Of a stretch of 64,000 bases of DNA, positions 25,246 to 34,411 are shown piece after piece. Each line of letters starts with the position of its first letter. Position 1 is the stretch's first letter. The DNA lies in NCBI RefSeq assembly GCF_020639365.1, contig NZ_JAINUL010000001.1, positions 8,255,604 to 8,319,603 of the forward strand, read 5' to 3'. The notes under the pieces are model-generated. The model did no database searches. It saw only the letters and a program-made list of their open reading frames with translations, and had not been told where the DNA came from. This DNA is from Streptomyces flavotricini (GTDB taxonomy: Bacteria > Actinomycetota > Actinomycetes > Streptomycetales > Streptomycetaceae). The position numbers and the translations under genes were made by a program.

Positions 25246-25934
25246 CGGAACGGAACACGCCCGGCCGCGAGCACCCCGGGCACGCCGAGGAGGTCGTGGA
25301 GCGCTTCACCGCCTGGCTGCGCGCCGACACGTTCACCTGCCTGGGCGCCCGTGCCGCGCTCCAGCGCGGTGAACTGGCCACCGGCGTCTACGGGACCCTG
25401 GGCGACCGCGAGGACCTGCACCGGCTCCGCACGGACCTCGTACGGTTCGTCACCGGCCCCCTGGCGGGCCCCGGACGCTTCCACTCCTTCGCGGCCGTCT
25501 TCACGCGGTCCGATCCGGCGGACGAGGAGGAGTTCGAGGAGCTGCTCTGGCAGCAGCTGACCGCACTCCACCGGGCCGACCGCGCGGACCACCCGTGGGC
25601 CCGCGAGGTCTCGCCCGACCCGCGCGACCCCCGGTTCGGGATCAGCGTCGGCGGCCACCCCTTCTTCGTCATCGGCCTGCACCGCCGTGCCTCGCGCATC
25701 TCGCGGCGCTTCGCCCATCCCGTTCTGGTCTTCAATTCCCACCGCCAGTTCGCCGAACTCAAGCACACCGGCGTCTACCAGGGAATGCAGACGAAAATAC
25801 GCGGCAAGGAAGTGGCACTCCAGGGCGACGTGAATCCGATGCTCGCCGAGCACGGCGAGGTTTCCGAAGCACGGCAGTACTCCGGCCGCGCAGTTTCCCC
25901 GCACTGGACGTGCCCGTTCGACCGGCACGACTGA
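25242..25934 (+). CDS. YqcI/YcgG family protein, probable haem-dependent N-oxygenase
   Basis: 230 residues, ATGA overlap with the PheT-like gene. Matches the YqcI/YcgG family by FAAVFTRSDPADEEEFEELLWQQL, GGHPFFVIGLHRRASR, LVFNSHRQFAEL and the C-terminal CPF motif (HWTCPFDRHD). Characterised members such as DcsA bind haem and hydroxylate a nitrogen of a free amino acid, for example arginine. In this operon it probably N-hydroxylates an amino acid before or after handling by the PheRS-like pair or the ATP-grasp ligase. Substrate unknown. Last gene of operon two. Confidence 0.8.
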   Translation: MTERNTPGREHPGHAEEVVERFTAWLRADTFTCLGARAALQRGELATGVYGTLGDREDLHRLRTDLVRFVTGPLAGPGRFHSFAAVFTRSDPADEEEFEELLWQQLTALHRADRADHPWAREVSPDPRDPRFGISVGGHPFFVIGLHRRASRISRRFAHPVLVFNSHRQFAELKHTGVYQGMQTKIRGKEVALQGDVNPMLAEHGEVSEARQYSGRAVSPHWTCPFDRHD

Positions 25935-26065
25935 AGCCTGCGCCACCGGCCGGACCCGTACCGGGCCGACCACCGTGCCGCCACCCGCCCCCGAGGGCCG
26001 GCCCAGCACGCCGGCGACTGACGCACCACCGGGTCCCACCCGGTCCGACCTGGTACCGCCCGGCC

Positions 26066-26086
26066 TTGACCGAGTATATTCACTCG
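26066..26086 (+). promoter_or_regulatory. Promoter with overlapping palindrome upstream of the XRE-TPR gene
   Basis: TATATT (26075-26080) is a good -10 and lies inside the inverted repeat CGAGT-ATATTC-ACTCG (26071-26086). The 39-nt leader then carries GTCAGTCAC (26099-26107), whose reverse complement resembles the TGACT boxes of the two operators. A repeat centred on the -10 suits autorepression by the adjacent regulator. Confidence 0.45.
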
Positions 26087-26125
26087 TTCTGTCCCGCAGT
26101 CAGTCACAATGAAGGGGAAGCCGCC

Positions 26126-27505
26126 ATGGCGGAATCGCAGGCTCTGGGGTCACGGATCCGCCGACTGCGCCGGGAGGCGGGCCTGTCGCAGATGGACCTG
26201 GCCGGCACGGAGCTCTCCCCGAGCTACATCTCGCTGCTGGAGGCCGGCAAGCGGACCCCCTCCCCGGAGGTGCTGGAGCAGATCGCCGCCCGGCTCGGCT
26301 GCCCGCCCGAGCACCTGCTGGAGATGGTGGCGACCGATCGGCCCGACACCCTCCAGACCGATCTGCGCTACGCGGAGATCAGCCTGCGCAACGGCGACCC
26401 GAAGACCGCGCTGGACACCTTCACCGCGGTCCGCGACGCGGCCGCCGCCCAGGGCAAGGACGCCGTCCGGCTCTCCGCCGAGTACGGCGTGGCCCAGGCG
26501 CTGGAGCACGACGGCCGGCTGGAGGAGGCCGCCGAGCGTTACCAGGCGCTGCTCGACCACGCCGGGTACGGGCAGTCCCTGGTGCCGCGGCTCGCGGTGG
26601 CGGTGGCGCTGTGCCGCTGCCACCGAGAGATGGGCGACCTCGCCCACGCCGTCGACTTGGCCACCACCACCCTGGAGGAGGCCCGCAGGCTCCGGATCAC
26701 CCCGACCGTGCTGGGTGTCGAACTGCTGGCCACACTCGTCGGACTGCACTGCGAACGCGGCGACCTGCACCGTGCCGCCGCACTGGCCCGGACCGCCATC
26801 GAGGAGGCCGAGGGAGTCAGCGACCGCAAGGCCCTGGGCGCCGCGTACTGGAACGCCGGAGTGGTGGCGCACCGCAGCGGTGAGTCCGCCGACGCCCTGC
26901 TCCTGCTGGAACGCGCCCTGGCCATCTACTCCGAGGGTGACGACGCCCGTGCCCTGTCCCGGCTGCGCAACGCCTACGCGTCGGTGCTCATGCAGTCGGA
27001 GACCGGCGACATCGCGGAGGCCAAGGCGCAGCTGACACGCAGCGCGGAGGCCCTCGCCGACCACGGCAGCACCGTCGACATGGCCTACTGCGAGACCTCG
27101 CTGGCCCGCGCCTGCCTGCTGGAGTCCGACGCCCCCCAGGCGGAGCGGCACGCCCGCCGGGCCCTGGAGCTGCTGGGGTCCGGGCACCGGCTGGAGACGG
27201 CCCGGACCCTTCTGGTGCTGGCGGGCGCCCAACTGCAGCTCGGCGAAGTCGCGGCGGCCGAAGCCGGCTGCGAGCGGGCCGCGCTCCTGCTGGAGGCCTC
27301 CGAAGCCGACCGGCAGGCCGCGTCCGCGTGGAACGACCTCGGCGAGCTGCTGGAGCGCTCAGGGCGCACCGATCGGGCCGTGTGGGCGTACCGGCAGAGC
27401 CTGCGCTGCCTCGGCCAGCGCAGCAGCCTGCTCCCTGCCGCCGGCGCAACCACCGGGGCGTCCGGCAGCGGCGACCTCGGTCAACAGGGTTCGGCCCGGG
27501 CATAG
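26126..27505 (+). CDS. XRE-family helix-turn-helix regulator with TPR domain
   Basis: 459 residues from ATG 26126 with GAAGGGGAAG upstream. HTH at about residues 8-62 (GSRIRRLRREAGLSQMDLAG, SPSYISLLEAGKRTPSPEVLEQIAARL), followed by roughly ten helical TPR-like repeats to residue 440 (for example AERYQALLDHAGYG, AYWNAGVVAHRSGESADALLLLERALAIY). This HTH-plus-TPR layout is that of peptide-sensing RRNPP regulators (PlcR, Rgg, NprR) and of many uncharacterised Streptomyces regulators. Two very short ORFs with hydrophobic N-termini follow directly. Probably the pathway regulator of operons one and two, perhaps together with the SARP gene. Confidence 0.88.
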   Translation: MAESQALGSRIRRLRREAGLSQMDLAGTELSPSYISLLEAGKRTPSPEVLEQIAARLGCPPEHLLEMVATDRPDTLQTDLRYAEISLRNGDPKTALDTFTAVRDAAAAQGKDAVRLSAEYGVAQALEHDGRLEEAAERYQALLDHAGYGQSLVPRLAVAVALCRCHREMGDLAHAVDLATTTLEEARRLRITPTVLGVELLATLVGLHCERGDLHRAAALARTAIEEAEGVSDRKALGAAYWNAGVVAHRSGESADALLLLERALAIYSEGDDARALSRLRNAYASVLMQSETGDIAEAKAQLTRSAEALADHGSTVDMAYCETSLARACLLESDAPQAERHARRALELLGSGHRLETARTLLVLAGAQLQLGEVAAAEAGCERAALLLEASEADRQAASAWNDLGELLERSGRTDRAVWAYRQSLRCLGQRSSLLPAAGATTGASGSGDLGQQGSARA

Positions 27506-27628
27506 ATCGGCTGCTGATCCTGTGTTGATCGTCGGCGACTAGCGTCGGACACGACAGGCCGGGACGGGCCGCACCCCTCTCCGCGTTCCCTCTCCCCGGT
27601 CCATGCCCCGACGAAAGTAGCGCTCCGC

Positions 27629-27844
27629 ATGTCGCACGTCCCCAGCCGCTCCACCGGTGCCCCCACCCCCCGGGGCGCCGCCACCGGACCTTCCCCCCGG
27701 CTGACGGCCCGCACGGTGGTCCTGGCCCTGTTGCTGGCCCTGTGCCCCGTCCACATCGCCCTCACCTCGACGGCGGACCGCGATGTCCTGCCGACCGAGC
27801 ACCAGAGCCTGCGCCCCGAGCGCGACATCCCGCTGTGCTGCTGA
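27629..27844 (+). CDS. Small membrane or exported peptide (71 aa), possible signal precursor
   Basis: 71 residues beginning MSHVPSRSTGAPTP. A basic N-terminus leads to a hydrophobic stretch RTVVLALLLALCPVHIALTS (about 28-47) and a polar tail ending RDIPLCC with two terminal cysteines. Only a weak ribosome site (GAAAG) precedes the ATG. It is 124 nt after the XRE-TPR gene and in the same direction. I recognise no family. It could be a peptide precursor sensed by the neighbouring regulator, or an incidental small membrane protein; the tail composition (no long GC-driven Arg/Ala run) makes a real gene plausible. Confidence 0.5.
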   Translation: MSHVPSRSTGAPTPRGAATGPSPRLTARTVVLALLLALCPVHIALTSTADRDVLPTEHQSLRPERDIPLCC

Positions 27845-27925
27845 CGCGACCCGTCCGCACCACCGCACCGCCCACCCAGCACCCACCGGTGGACCACCGG
27901 TGGTGACCGTCAAGGAGGACCACCC

Positions 27926-28102
27926 ATGTCCAAGCTGCTCACTGCCCGCCCCGCCCTCGGCCTGCTGACCCTTCTGGCCGCGGCCGTCCTGGGCCTCGTG
28001 GGAGCCGGTTCCGCCCCCGACCTCGTCACGGCGGGCGGTGGCCGCACCATCGCCGTCAACAACACCGGGTCGGACTTCGCGCCGCGGGGACCCATCATGT
28101 GA
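27926..28102 (+). CDS. Small secreted peptide precursor (58 aa)
   Basis: 58 residues from ATG 27926 with a very strong site CAAGGAGG at 27911-27918. Begins MSKLLTARPALGLLTLLAAAV, a typical signal segment, then LGLVGAGSA (likely cleavage after A-x-A/GSA), leaving a tail of about 25 residues ending RTIAVNNTGSDFAPRGPIM. Too short for most gene finders. It sits between the XRE-TPR regulator and the convergent SARP gene. The strong ribosome site, signal segment and location next to a TPR regulator suggest a signalling peptide; no homologue is known to me. Confidence 0.6.
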   Translation: MSKLLTARPALGLLTLLAAAVLGLVGAGSAPDLVTAGGGRTIAVNNTGSDFAPRGPIM

Positions 28103-28171
28103 CGCACGCTCCGGGGACGGCCGTCCGGCAGCGCGGGTGCCCCGCGCCGGGCGGCTGTTCCGCACCTGGAA

Positions 28172-28193
28172 TTCCCGTCCCCCGTAACGGGAA
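28172..28193. terminator. Hairpin between convergent genes
   Basis: TTCCCGT (28172-28178) pairs with ACGGGAA (28187-28193) around an 8-nt loop. It lies between the end of the small peptide gene and the end of the convergent SARP gene, as expected for a shared terminator; no T-run follows. Confidence 0.4.
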
Positions 28194-28199
28194 CCCCGG

Positions 28200-31157
28200 T
28201 CAGGCCAAGGTGGCCAGCAGCTCCGACACATCGGCCGCGTCGGGCAGCCCGAGCCGTGTGAAGACTCCGTGGGCCTGCTCCAGCTGCTCCCTGGCCCGGT
28301 ACGTATCACCCAGGTCCGCAAGCGCCCGCCCCATCGCCACCCAAGCCTGCGCCCGGTCGCGCTCCGAGCACGCCTCCTCGCAGCGCTCGACCGCCGCGGC
28401 CGCGTGCTCCACCGCCTCCGGCACCCGCCCGGTCCGCCGCAGCGTCTCCGCCAGCCGGTACAGCACCTGTGCCTCCCGCTCCCGCAGCCCGGCCGCCCGG
28501 CACACCGCCAGCGCCTCGCCGTAGCGCACCACCGCCTCCTCGAAGCGGCCCACCCCGTGCAGCGCCAACCCGAGCACGTACAACGCGTACGCCGCCCCGA
28601 CCTGGTCCTCCAACTCGTCCATGACCAACAGTGCGGACTCACAGGCGGGAACCGCCTCCGCGGGAGACCCGCTGCGCACCCGGGCCAGCGCCGCGTTGAC
28701 GCTCGTCACCGCCGCACCGGACCGGTGGCCCAGGTTGTGCGCCAGGGCGATCGCCTCGTCGTAGCAGGCAGCCGCCTCCTCGAAGCGGCGGAGGAACTGG
28801 GCGACCAGCCCCAGGTCGTTGAGGGCCTGGCGGAGCGTGTAGACGTCGTCCGCGGCACGGGCCGCCGCCACGGACAGCTCGGCGTGCCTCCCCGCCTCCT
28901 CGATCCTGCCCGCGCGCAGGGCGATGCCGCTGCACAGCATCCGCGACCGCCCGATGGTCCGCGTGGAGCCGCTCAGCTCCGCGGCCTCGGTCAGCGCCAG
29001 CGCCACCGGCGCCATCCGCTCGTACCAGACGGCGGGGGTGAACGGGCTGACCGCGAGCAGCAGGTCGACCGCGCCGGCGAGCCGGTCCCCGGCCGCGCCG
29101 GGCAGCCGCAGTGCGACGGTGCTCAGCGCGGCCGCCATCAGGCCGTCGATCTCCGTCACCACCCAGGCCCGGGCGGCGTGCACGTCGCCGAACTCCAGCC
29201 CGACCGAGCGCAGCGGACCGAAGGCGTTCGCCACCGCGTCGCCGGGGATCGCGTGCGGGAAGGCACTGGCGGCCGTCGCCAGCAGGAAGTCCAGCAGGCT
29301 GCCGAAGGCCTCCGCCGCCTCCGCGGGGTCGTGCGACTCGGCACGCTGCCGGGCGAAGACCCGCACCAGGTCGTGGAAACCGTAGCGGCCGGGCTTGGCC
29401 GACTCCACCATCGCGGCATCGGTCAGCGACTCCAGCAGGTCCTCCGCCGTCGATTCGTCGACGCCCAGTGCCGCGGCGGCCGTCGGCACCCCGATGTCCG
29501 CCCCACCGGCCAGGGAGACCAACCGGAACGCCCTCGCCTGGGCTTCGGTGAGCTGCTGGTAGCCCAGTTCGAAGACGGCGTCGATGGCCAGCGTGCCGAT
29601 CCGCAGCTCGGCGATGCGCCGCTGCTCGTCCGCCAGGCGCGCGGTCAGCGTCGCCACCGGCCACGAGGGCCGGGCCGACAGCCGGGCGGCCACGATCCGC
29701 ACCGCGAGGGGCAGATGACCGCAGGCCTCGACCAGCCGCAGCGCCTCCTCCCGCTGCGCGGCCAGCCGCTCCCGGCCGATGATCGCCCCGATCAGCTCCA
29801 GTGCCTCGTCGGTGCGGAACGGCTCCAGCAGCAGCTGGGACGTCAACGACAGGTCGAACATGGGCGACCTGCTCGTGATGACGACCGCGCAACTGGGTGA
29901 CCCGGGGATGAGTTCGCGGACCTGGGCGGCGTCCCGGGCGTTGTCCAGGACGATCAGCAGCCGCCGCCCGTCGATCAGCGACCGGAAGAGCCTGCCCCGG
30001 TCCTCGACGCCGTCGGGCACCTGGTCCTCCGGCACCCCCAGGGCCGCCAGGAACCCGGCCAGGACGAAACCCGGTTTCGCCGGGTCGGGCCCGTTGCCCC
30101 GCAGATCGGCATGGAGCTGCCCGTCCGGGTAGTGGGAGCGCGCCCGATGGGCGACGTACAGGGCGAGACAGGTCTTGCCGACGCCCCCCATACCCGCGGC
30201 GGCCAGCACGACCGGCGTCCGGCGCACCGGCTCGGTCAGCAGCGCGTGCCAGACGTCGACCTGATCGCGCCGTCCGACGAAGTCCGGCGCGTCGTAAGGC
30301 AGCTGGGCGGGCACCACGCCCTCGGTGCCGGCCCCCACCACGCCCGGCTCGGGCGACGGCTCCGGCGCCGCAACAGACGGCACCGGCTCCGTCCCGGCCC
30401 GAACGGGATCGCCGACGAGGATCCGACGGTGCACCTCGGTCAGCTCCGGCCCGGGCTCGATGCCCTGTTCCTCGATCAGCAGGTCCCGCACCCGCCCGAA
30501 CACCGCCAGGGCATCGGCCTGCCGCCCCGCCTTGTGCAGCGCCCGCATCAGCAGGCCGTAGGGACGCTCCCGCAACGGGTGCGCCTCGGTCAGTTCGACC
30601 AGACCCGGAATGGCCGAGCGGTGCCGGCCCAGCGCCAGGGCGAGCTCGAAGTGCTCCTCGCACGAGGTCAGCCGCAACTCCTCCAGGCGGACCCGCTGCC
30701 GCTCCGCGAACGGCCCGGGCACCCCGGCCAGCGGCTCCGCCTGCCACAGCTCCAACGCCTGCGCCAGCAGCCGGGCGCCCTCCGCCGTCCGGCCGTCGGA
30801 GGTGGCGCGCGCCGCGGCGGCCGCCAGCCCTTCCGCCCGGCAGAGGTCCAGTGCCCCGTCGGGCACCGTCAGCCGGTAGCCGTCACCGGCCAGCTCCAGG
30901 GCGGTCGGCGAGGCGGCCCCCTGCTCCAGCAGCTTCCGCAGTCGCCACACGTACGTGCGGACGGTGGTCACCGCCCGGGCGGGCGGCTCGTCCCCCCACA
31001 ACGCCCCGACGATCTGCGCCATGGAGACGGGCTGGTTCCTCCGCAGCAGCAGGAGCGACAGTAACGCCTGCTGCTGCGGCGGCCCCACCCGCAGCTCGAC
31101 GTCCCCCCGGTACGCGCGCACCGCGCCGAGTATCTCGAATCGGAATGCTCCAGCCAC
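28200..31157 (-). CDS. SARP-family regulator with BTAD, NB-ARC and TPR domains (AfsR-like)
   Basis: 985 residues from GTG 31157 with GAGGAG upstream. Order: OmpR-like winged helix (FRFEILGAVRAYRGDVELRV, VTTVRTYVWRLRKLLE) at 1-95; BTAD (100-250; ELWQAEPLAGVPGPFAERQR, YGLLMRALHKAGRQADALAVF); NB-ARC ATPase with P-loop AAAGMGGVGKTCLALYV near residue 322 and LLIVLDNARDAAQV; then TPR repeats to the end. This is the AfsR layout of pathway or global activators that bind direct repeats overlapping the -35. It is the best candidate to act at the operator blocks at 2003 and 20249. Convergent with the small peptide genes. Confidence 0.93.
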   Translation of the reverse strand: MAGAFRFEILGAVRAYRGDVELRVGPPQQQALLSLLLLRRNQPVSMAQIVGALWGDEPPARAVTTVRTYVWRLRKLLEQGAASPTALELAGDGYRLTVPDGALDLCRAEGLAAAAARATSDGRTAEGARLLAQALELWQAEPLAGVPGPFAERQRVRLEELRLTSCEEHFELALALGRHRSAIPGLVELTEAHPLRERPYGLLMRALHKAGRQADALAVFGRVRDLLIEEQGIEPGPELTEVHRRILVGDPVRAGTEPVPSVAAPEPSPEPGVVGAGTEGVVPAQLPYDAPDFVGRRDQVDVWHALLTEPVRRTPVVLAAAGMGGVGKTCLALYVAHRARSHYPDGQLHADLRGNGPDPAKPGFVLAGFLAALGVPEDQVPDGVEDRGRLFRSLIDGRRLLIVLDNARDAAQVRELIPGSPSCAVVITSRSPMFDLSLTSQLLLEPFRTDEALELIGAIIGRERLAAQREEALRLVEACGHLPLAVRIVAARLSARPSWPVATLTARLADEQRRIAELRIGTLAIDAVFELGYQQLTEAQARAFRLVSLAGGADIGVPTAAAALGVDESTAEDLLESLTDAAMVESAKPGRYGFHDLVRVFARQRAESHDPAEAAEAFGSLLDFLLATAASAFPHAIPGDAVANAFGPLRSVGLEFGDVHAARAWVVTEIDGLMAAALSTVALRLPGAAGDRLAGAVDLLLAVSPFTPAVWYERMAPVALALTEAAELSGSTRTIGRSRMLCSGIALRAGRIEEAGRHAELSVAAARAADDVYTLRQALNDLGLVAQFLRRFEEAAACYDEAIALAHNLGHRSGAAVTSVNAALARVRSGSPAEAVPACESALLVMDELEDQVGAAYALYVLGLALHGVGRFEEAVVRYGEALAVCRAAGLREREAQVLYRLAETLRRTGRVPEAVEHAAAAVERCEEACSERDRAQAWVAMGRALADLGDTYRAREQLEQAHGVFTRLGLPDAADVSELLATLA

Positions 31158-31252
31158 TTGGTGGTTCTCCTCGCAACAGCCAGTACCAACACAGGCACAT
31201 GACGCCTGTGGTCTTCTAGGAGACGCGATTCGCCGGGCCGAGGATCCACCTC

Positions 31253-31950
31253 TCAGGCCGTGAGGTCATGACGAAAAGGAAACGTCGCCGCAGTCCAGGC
31301 GGCCGCGATCTCGGTGATCAGGGCCTCCTCCCGCGTCCTGATCCGGTCGCGGACCGGACGGGCCGCGTCGAGGCCCCCGCTTTCGCCGCTTGCGCATGCT
31401 GTTCCCGGGTGTCGGGGGTGGTGGTTTTCCGGGCACGCGGCGGTGTGCCGGGCGGCGCGTGCGCCGAGTCCGCGCCGCCCGGCACGGTCGCCCCCGGCGG
31501 CCGGTTCCGAGCCGCTGAACCCGAGCGCCGGGTCCGGTGTCCTCGTCAGCCGACCCGTGGCCCCGAGCTGTGCGCCCTCCTCGTCGGCGAGGGCGGTGCG
31601 GCTTGGCCGGCTTGGCCGGCGTGGTCGGCGAGGGCGCGTGCCGTGCGCGCGAGCTCGCCGATCACCACGTGCTGGTCGTACGAGAGCTTCCGCAGCCGTA
31701 CGGCGTCCAGCCTCTGGTGCGCCGTACGAAGCGCCGCGCCCGGCGTGAGGAAGCCCTGCGCCAGCTCCGGCCGATGGCGGGCCGGCGGCACCACCGCCCA
31801 TGGGGCTCCGGGCATCCCTTCCAGTGGGGGAGAAGGCGGACCGGGACCGGCGGGGTTCGCCCGCGTTCTGAGCGCCTTCGCCCGAGGCAGCCTCTCCACC
31901 GGGACCGCTGCCGCTCTCCCCGGCACCGGCGGAGCCGTCCTCGCTGCCAC
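31253..31950 (-). pseudogene. Possible decayed small gene, unrecognised
   Basis: On the minus strand a protein-like stretch (LTPGAALRTAHQRLDAVRL, KLSYDQHVVIGELARTARAL; about 31610-31760) sits in one frame, while a second protein-like stretch (RDRIRTREEALITEIAAAW, ATFPFRHDLTA, ending 31253) is in another. The intervening sequence is Ala/Gly/Pro/Arg-rich. This looks like a frameshifted gene rather than two real ones, but no family is recognised and the call is tentative. Confidence 0.25.
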
Positions 31951-32386
31951 CGCCCCTCGCCGGTGCCCCCGTTCCCGGGGTCGCCTTCGTGCCCCGGGTC
32001 CTCGCCACCGCCTTCTTGTCCCGGACCTCCGCCAGGCTCAGCCCGAGCGGCGTTCCGGCATGAGGCGCAGGAGTTGCCAGCCACCGTCCACCCCTGGGTG
32101 TCGTCGGCCGTGGTTCTTCAGCGCGCCGACGACACACGGCTCGGGCTTTCCCAGCGAAGGGCACGGCCGGCCGTCGGGCTGGACGGCCGACGAGGACGCC
32201 GACGCCCTGACCACCCTTGAGCCCCGAGAGTTCGCGGCATCGGTACACCGCGAACGTGATGACGGCCTGCACGACCCGCCCGGATGACGTTGATCGATAC
32301 GCTCCACGGCTGAACCACGGTGAACGCGGCCGGGGCGGCGGGCGTGGCGTCGGGACGTGTGCGGGTCGCCGGGTGATGATGCCGCA

Positions 32387-33022
32387 GTGCGACTTGATCA
32401 CGTGTCCTATGCGGTGGCCCGCGACAGCTTCGTCTCGACCGTCCAGTGGATCGGATCGGCCCTCGGCGCCGGGTTCGTCGACGGCGGCGTGCACCCGCGA
32501 TTCGGCACCCGCAATTTCATTCTCCCGCTGAGCGGCGGCACCTACGTCGAGGTGGTCACCACACTCGACCACCCCGCCGCCGACCGCGCACCCTTCGGCC
32601 AGGCGGTCGCGCGCCGCGCCGCCGAGGGCGGCGGCTGGCTCGGTTGGGTGGTCTCCGTCGACGACATGGCCCCGGTCGAGGCCCGCCTCGGCCGCACCTC
32701 GGCCGAGGGCCACCGTGTCCGCCCCGACGGGTTCGACCTGAGGTGGAAGCAGATCGGCCTGCTGGAACTGATGGAGGACCCGCAACTGCCCTACTTCCTG
32801 CAGTGGTTGGTCCCCATCGAGGAGCGCCCGAGCGCCGACCCGCGCACGTCCACCGCCATCCACGGGGTCTCCATCGCCGGGGACGCCGCCTCCATCGCCG
32901 AATTCCTCGGCGAACCGGCCGAGCACCCCCTCGACCAGATCGACGTCACCTGGGTCGAGGATGAGGAACCGGGCCTGGTCTCGGTCGAGTTCACCACTGC
33001 CCACGGCCCCGTCACGATCTGA
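32387..33022 (+). CDS. VOC/glyoxalase-like domain protein
   Basis: 211 residues from GTG 32387 (MRLDHVSYAVARDSF). The start LDHVSYAV, GGVHPRFGTRNFILPLSGGTYVEVV and TSTAIHGVSIAGDAASIAEF match the glyoxalase-like (PF13468-type) group of the VOC superfamily. Members bind metal or small ligands and have diverse roles; a single-copy housekeeping-like function is typical in actinobacteria. The longer reading frame upstream adds residues without family similarity. Stands alone, upstream of a decayed IS. Confidence 0.75.
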   Translation: MRLDHVSYAVARDSFVSTVQWIGSALGAGFVDGGVHPRFGTRNFILPLSGGTYVEVVTTLDHPAADRAPFGQAVARRAAEGGGWLGWVVSVDDMAPVEARLGRTSAEGHRVRPDGFDLRWKQIGLLELMEDPQLPYFLQWLVPIEERPSADPRTSTAIHGVSIAGDAASIAEFLGEPAEHPLDQIDVTWVEDEEPGLVSVEFTTAHGPVTI

Positions 33023-33125
33023 CCAGGGCCCGACTGCCCCGCGGGAGCAGCCGGCCGCGGTCTCCTGGCTGGCGCGTGTCTCCCCGATGGGCTGGTCCGT
33101 TGATCGGTTGTGTCTGCCTGCCCGA

Positions 33126-33710
33126 TTGGTGATCACTGATGTGATGTGGGGCCGGATCGAGCCGTTGATGCCGGCCGATCCGGCCGTGGACGGGGGTGGG
33201 CTGATCGCCGCCGAACGCTCGAGGCCATCGCGTCGAAGTACCGCACCAACTCGCCCTGGCGGGGCCTGCCCGACGAGCTCGGTAAAGGCCGCAGCGAGCC
33301 CGCCGACCACGCCCTCGGGCGCTCACGCGGCGGCCTGAGCACCAAGGTCCACCCGGCCGCCGACGACGGCGCACGGCCCCTGGCCCTGACCGTCACCGCG
33401 GGCCACGCAGGCGACGCACCCGCCTTCGAAGCGTTCATGGCCCGCATCCGCGTGCCACGAAGCGGGCCCGGCAGGACCCGAAGCCGGCCGTTGGCCGTGC
33501 TCGCGGACCGGGCCCACTCCTCCCGTGCCATCCGGTCCCACCGGCGAGGACGCGGGATCCGCGCGGTCATCCCGCAGCCGTCCGACTTGGATCGGCCACC
33601 GCCTGCGGCGAGGACGCCGAGGCGGCCGCCCGCCCGGCTTCGACGCCGAGATCCACAAGCAGCGGAACAGCGTCGAACGCAGCATGGGCCGCCTCAAGCG
33701 GTGACGCGGC
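33126..33710 (+). mobile_element. Decayed IS5-family transposase
   Basis: Transposase segments occur in several frames: VITDVMWGRIEPLMPADPAV (about 33129-33190), TLEAIASKYRTNSPWRGLPDELG, then after an internal deletion DHALGRSRGGLSTKVHPAAD and LALTVTAGHAGDAPAFEAFM, VLADRAHSSRAIRSHRRGRG, and finally KQRNSVERSMGRLKR. The DDE region before DHALG is missing, so it cannot be active. No clean terminal inverted repeats were located. Confidence 0.75.
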
Positions 33711-33985
33711 CTGGCCACACGAGGCGCTGCTGGCTCATCGAGCCCTTGGGGTCGTCCATCGTGACCTTCGATGCGGCATCAGGGTGGGGATCCGTGACGA
33801 TCCGGAAGAGACGGTAGCGACAAGCCGGGAGAAGCCACAGGGCCGGCCTGGCCCGCACCTGCTGTCATGGCCACGTAAGATAGCCGCGGCACCCGCACGC
33901 ACCCGCCGCCACTCCATCCTCACCGGGCAGTAATTGGGCGAGCCGTCGATCGGATGTTCGAAGGCTTCTGATACATATTCAAGCC

Positions 33986-34411
33986 ATGAACATGATCACT
34001 CGCCGGCAGGCTCTGGGGCTCGGCTCCGCCGTTGCCGCGGCTGCGGGACTGGCCGCCTGCTCGTCCAAGTCGACCTCCGAGGCGCCGGGGGCAGGGGCCT
34101 CCGGCGCCTCGGGGGTGGCCGGCCCGTCCGGAGCGCCCGTCTCCCTGCCCACCGGCACCATCGACGAGACGTACGAGGGCCACCGCATCCAGATCACCGT
34201 GGGCCCAGGCGGTCATCACGGCATGGTGATGCCCACGGTCAAGGTCGACGGCAACGACCTGCACATCATGCCCAACGCCGATGGCAGCTGGGTCACCGTC
34301 GTCAACCACTACGAGACCTTCCCGGACCCGGTCTCGGCCGCCCGGGCCGCTGTCCGCGAGCTCCAGGGCGCCGACCTCGTCCCCTTCACTGCCAAAGAGG
34401 CCAAGCTGTGA
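33986..34411 (+). CDS. melC1: Tyrosinase cofactor (copper chaperone) MelC1
   Basis: 141 residues. A twin-arginine-like start (MNMITRRQALGLGSAVAAAAG) ends in a lipobox-like LAACS, then a Ser/Gly/Ala linker and a C-terminal caddie domain with YEGHRIQITVGPGGHHGMVM and WVTVVNHYETFPDPVSAARAAV. MelC1 delivers copper to MelC2 and carries it out through the Tat pathway. Stop overlaps the GTG of melC2. The Tat signal with cysteine is a usual feature of this family. Confidence 0.95.
   Translation: MNMITRRQALGLGSAVAAAAGLAACSSKSTSEAPGAGASGASGVAGPSGAPVSLPTGTIDETYEGHRIQITVGPGGHHGMVMPTVKVDGNDLHIMPNADGSWVTVVNHYETFPDPVSAARAAVRELQGADLVPFTAKEAKL

Noticed and set aside
31268..32287. Plus-strand 339-aa frame
   Set aside because: Low-complexity Arg/Pro/Ala composition in most of its length and no ribosome site; overlaps a more protein-like minus-strand stretch.
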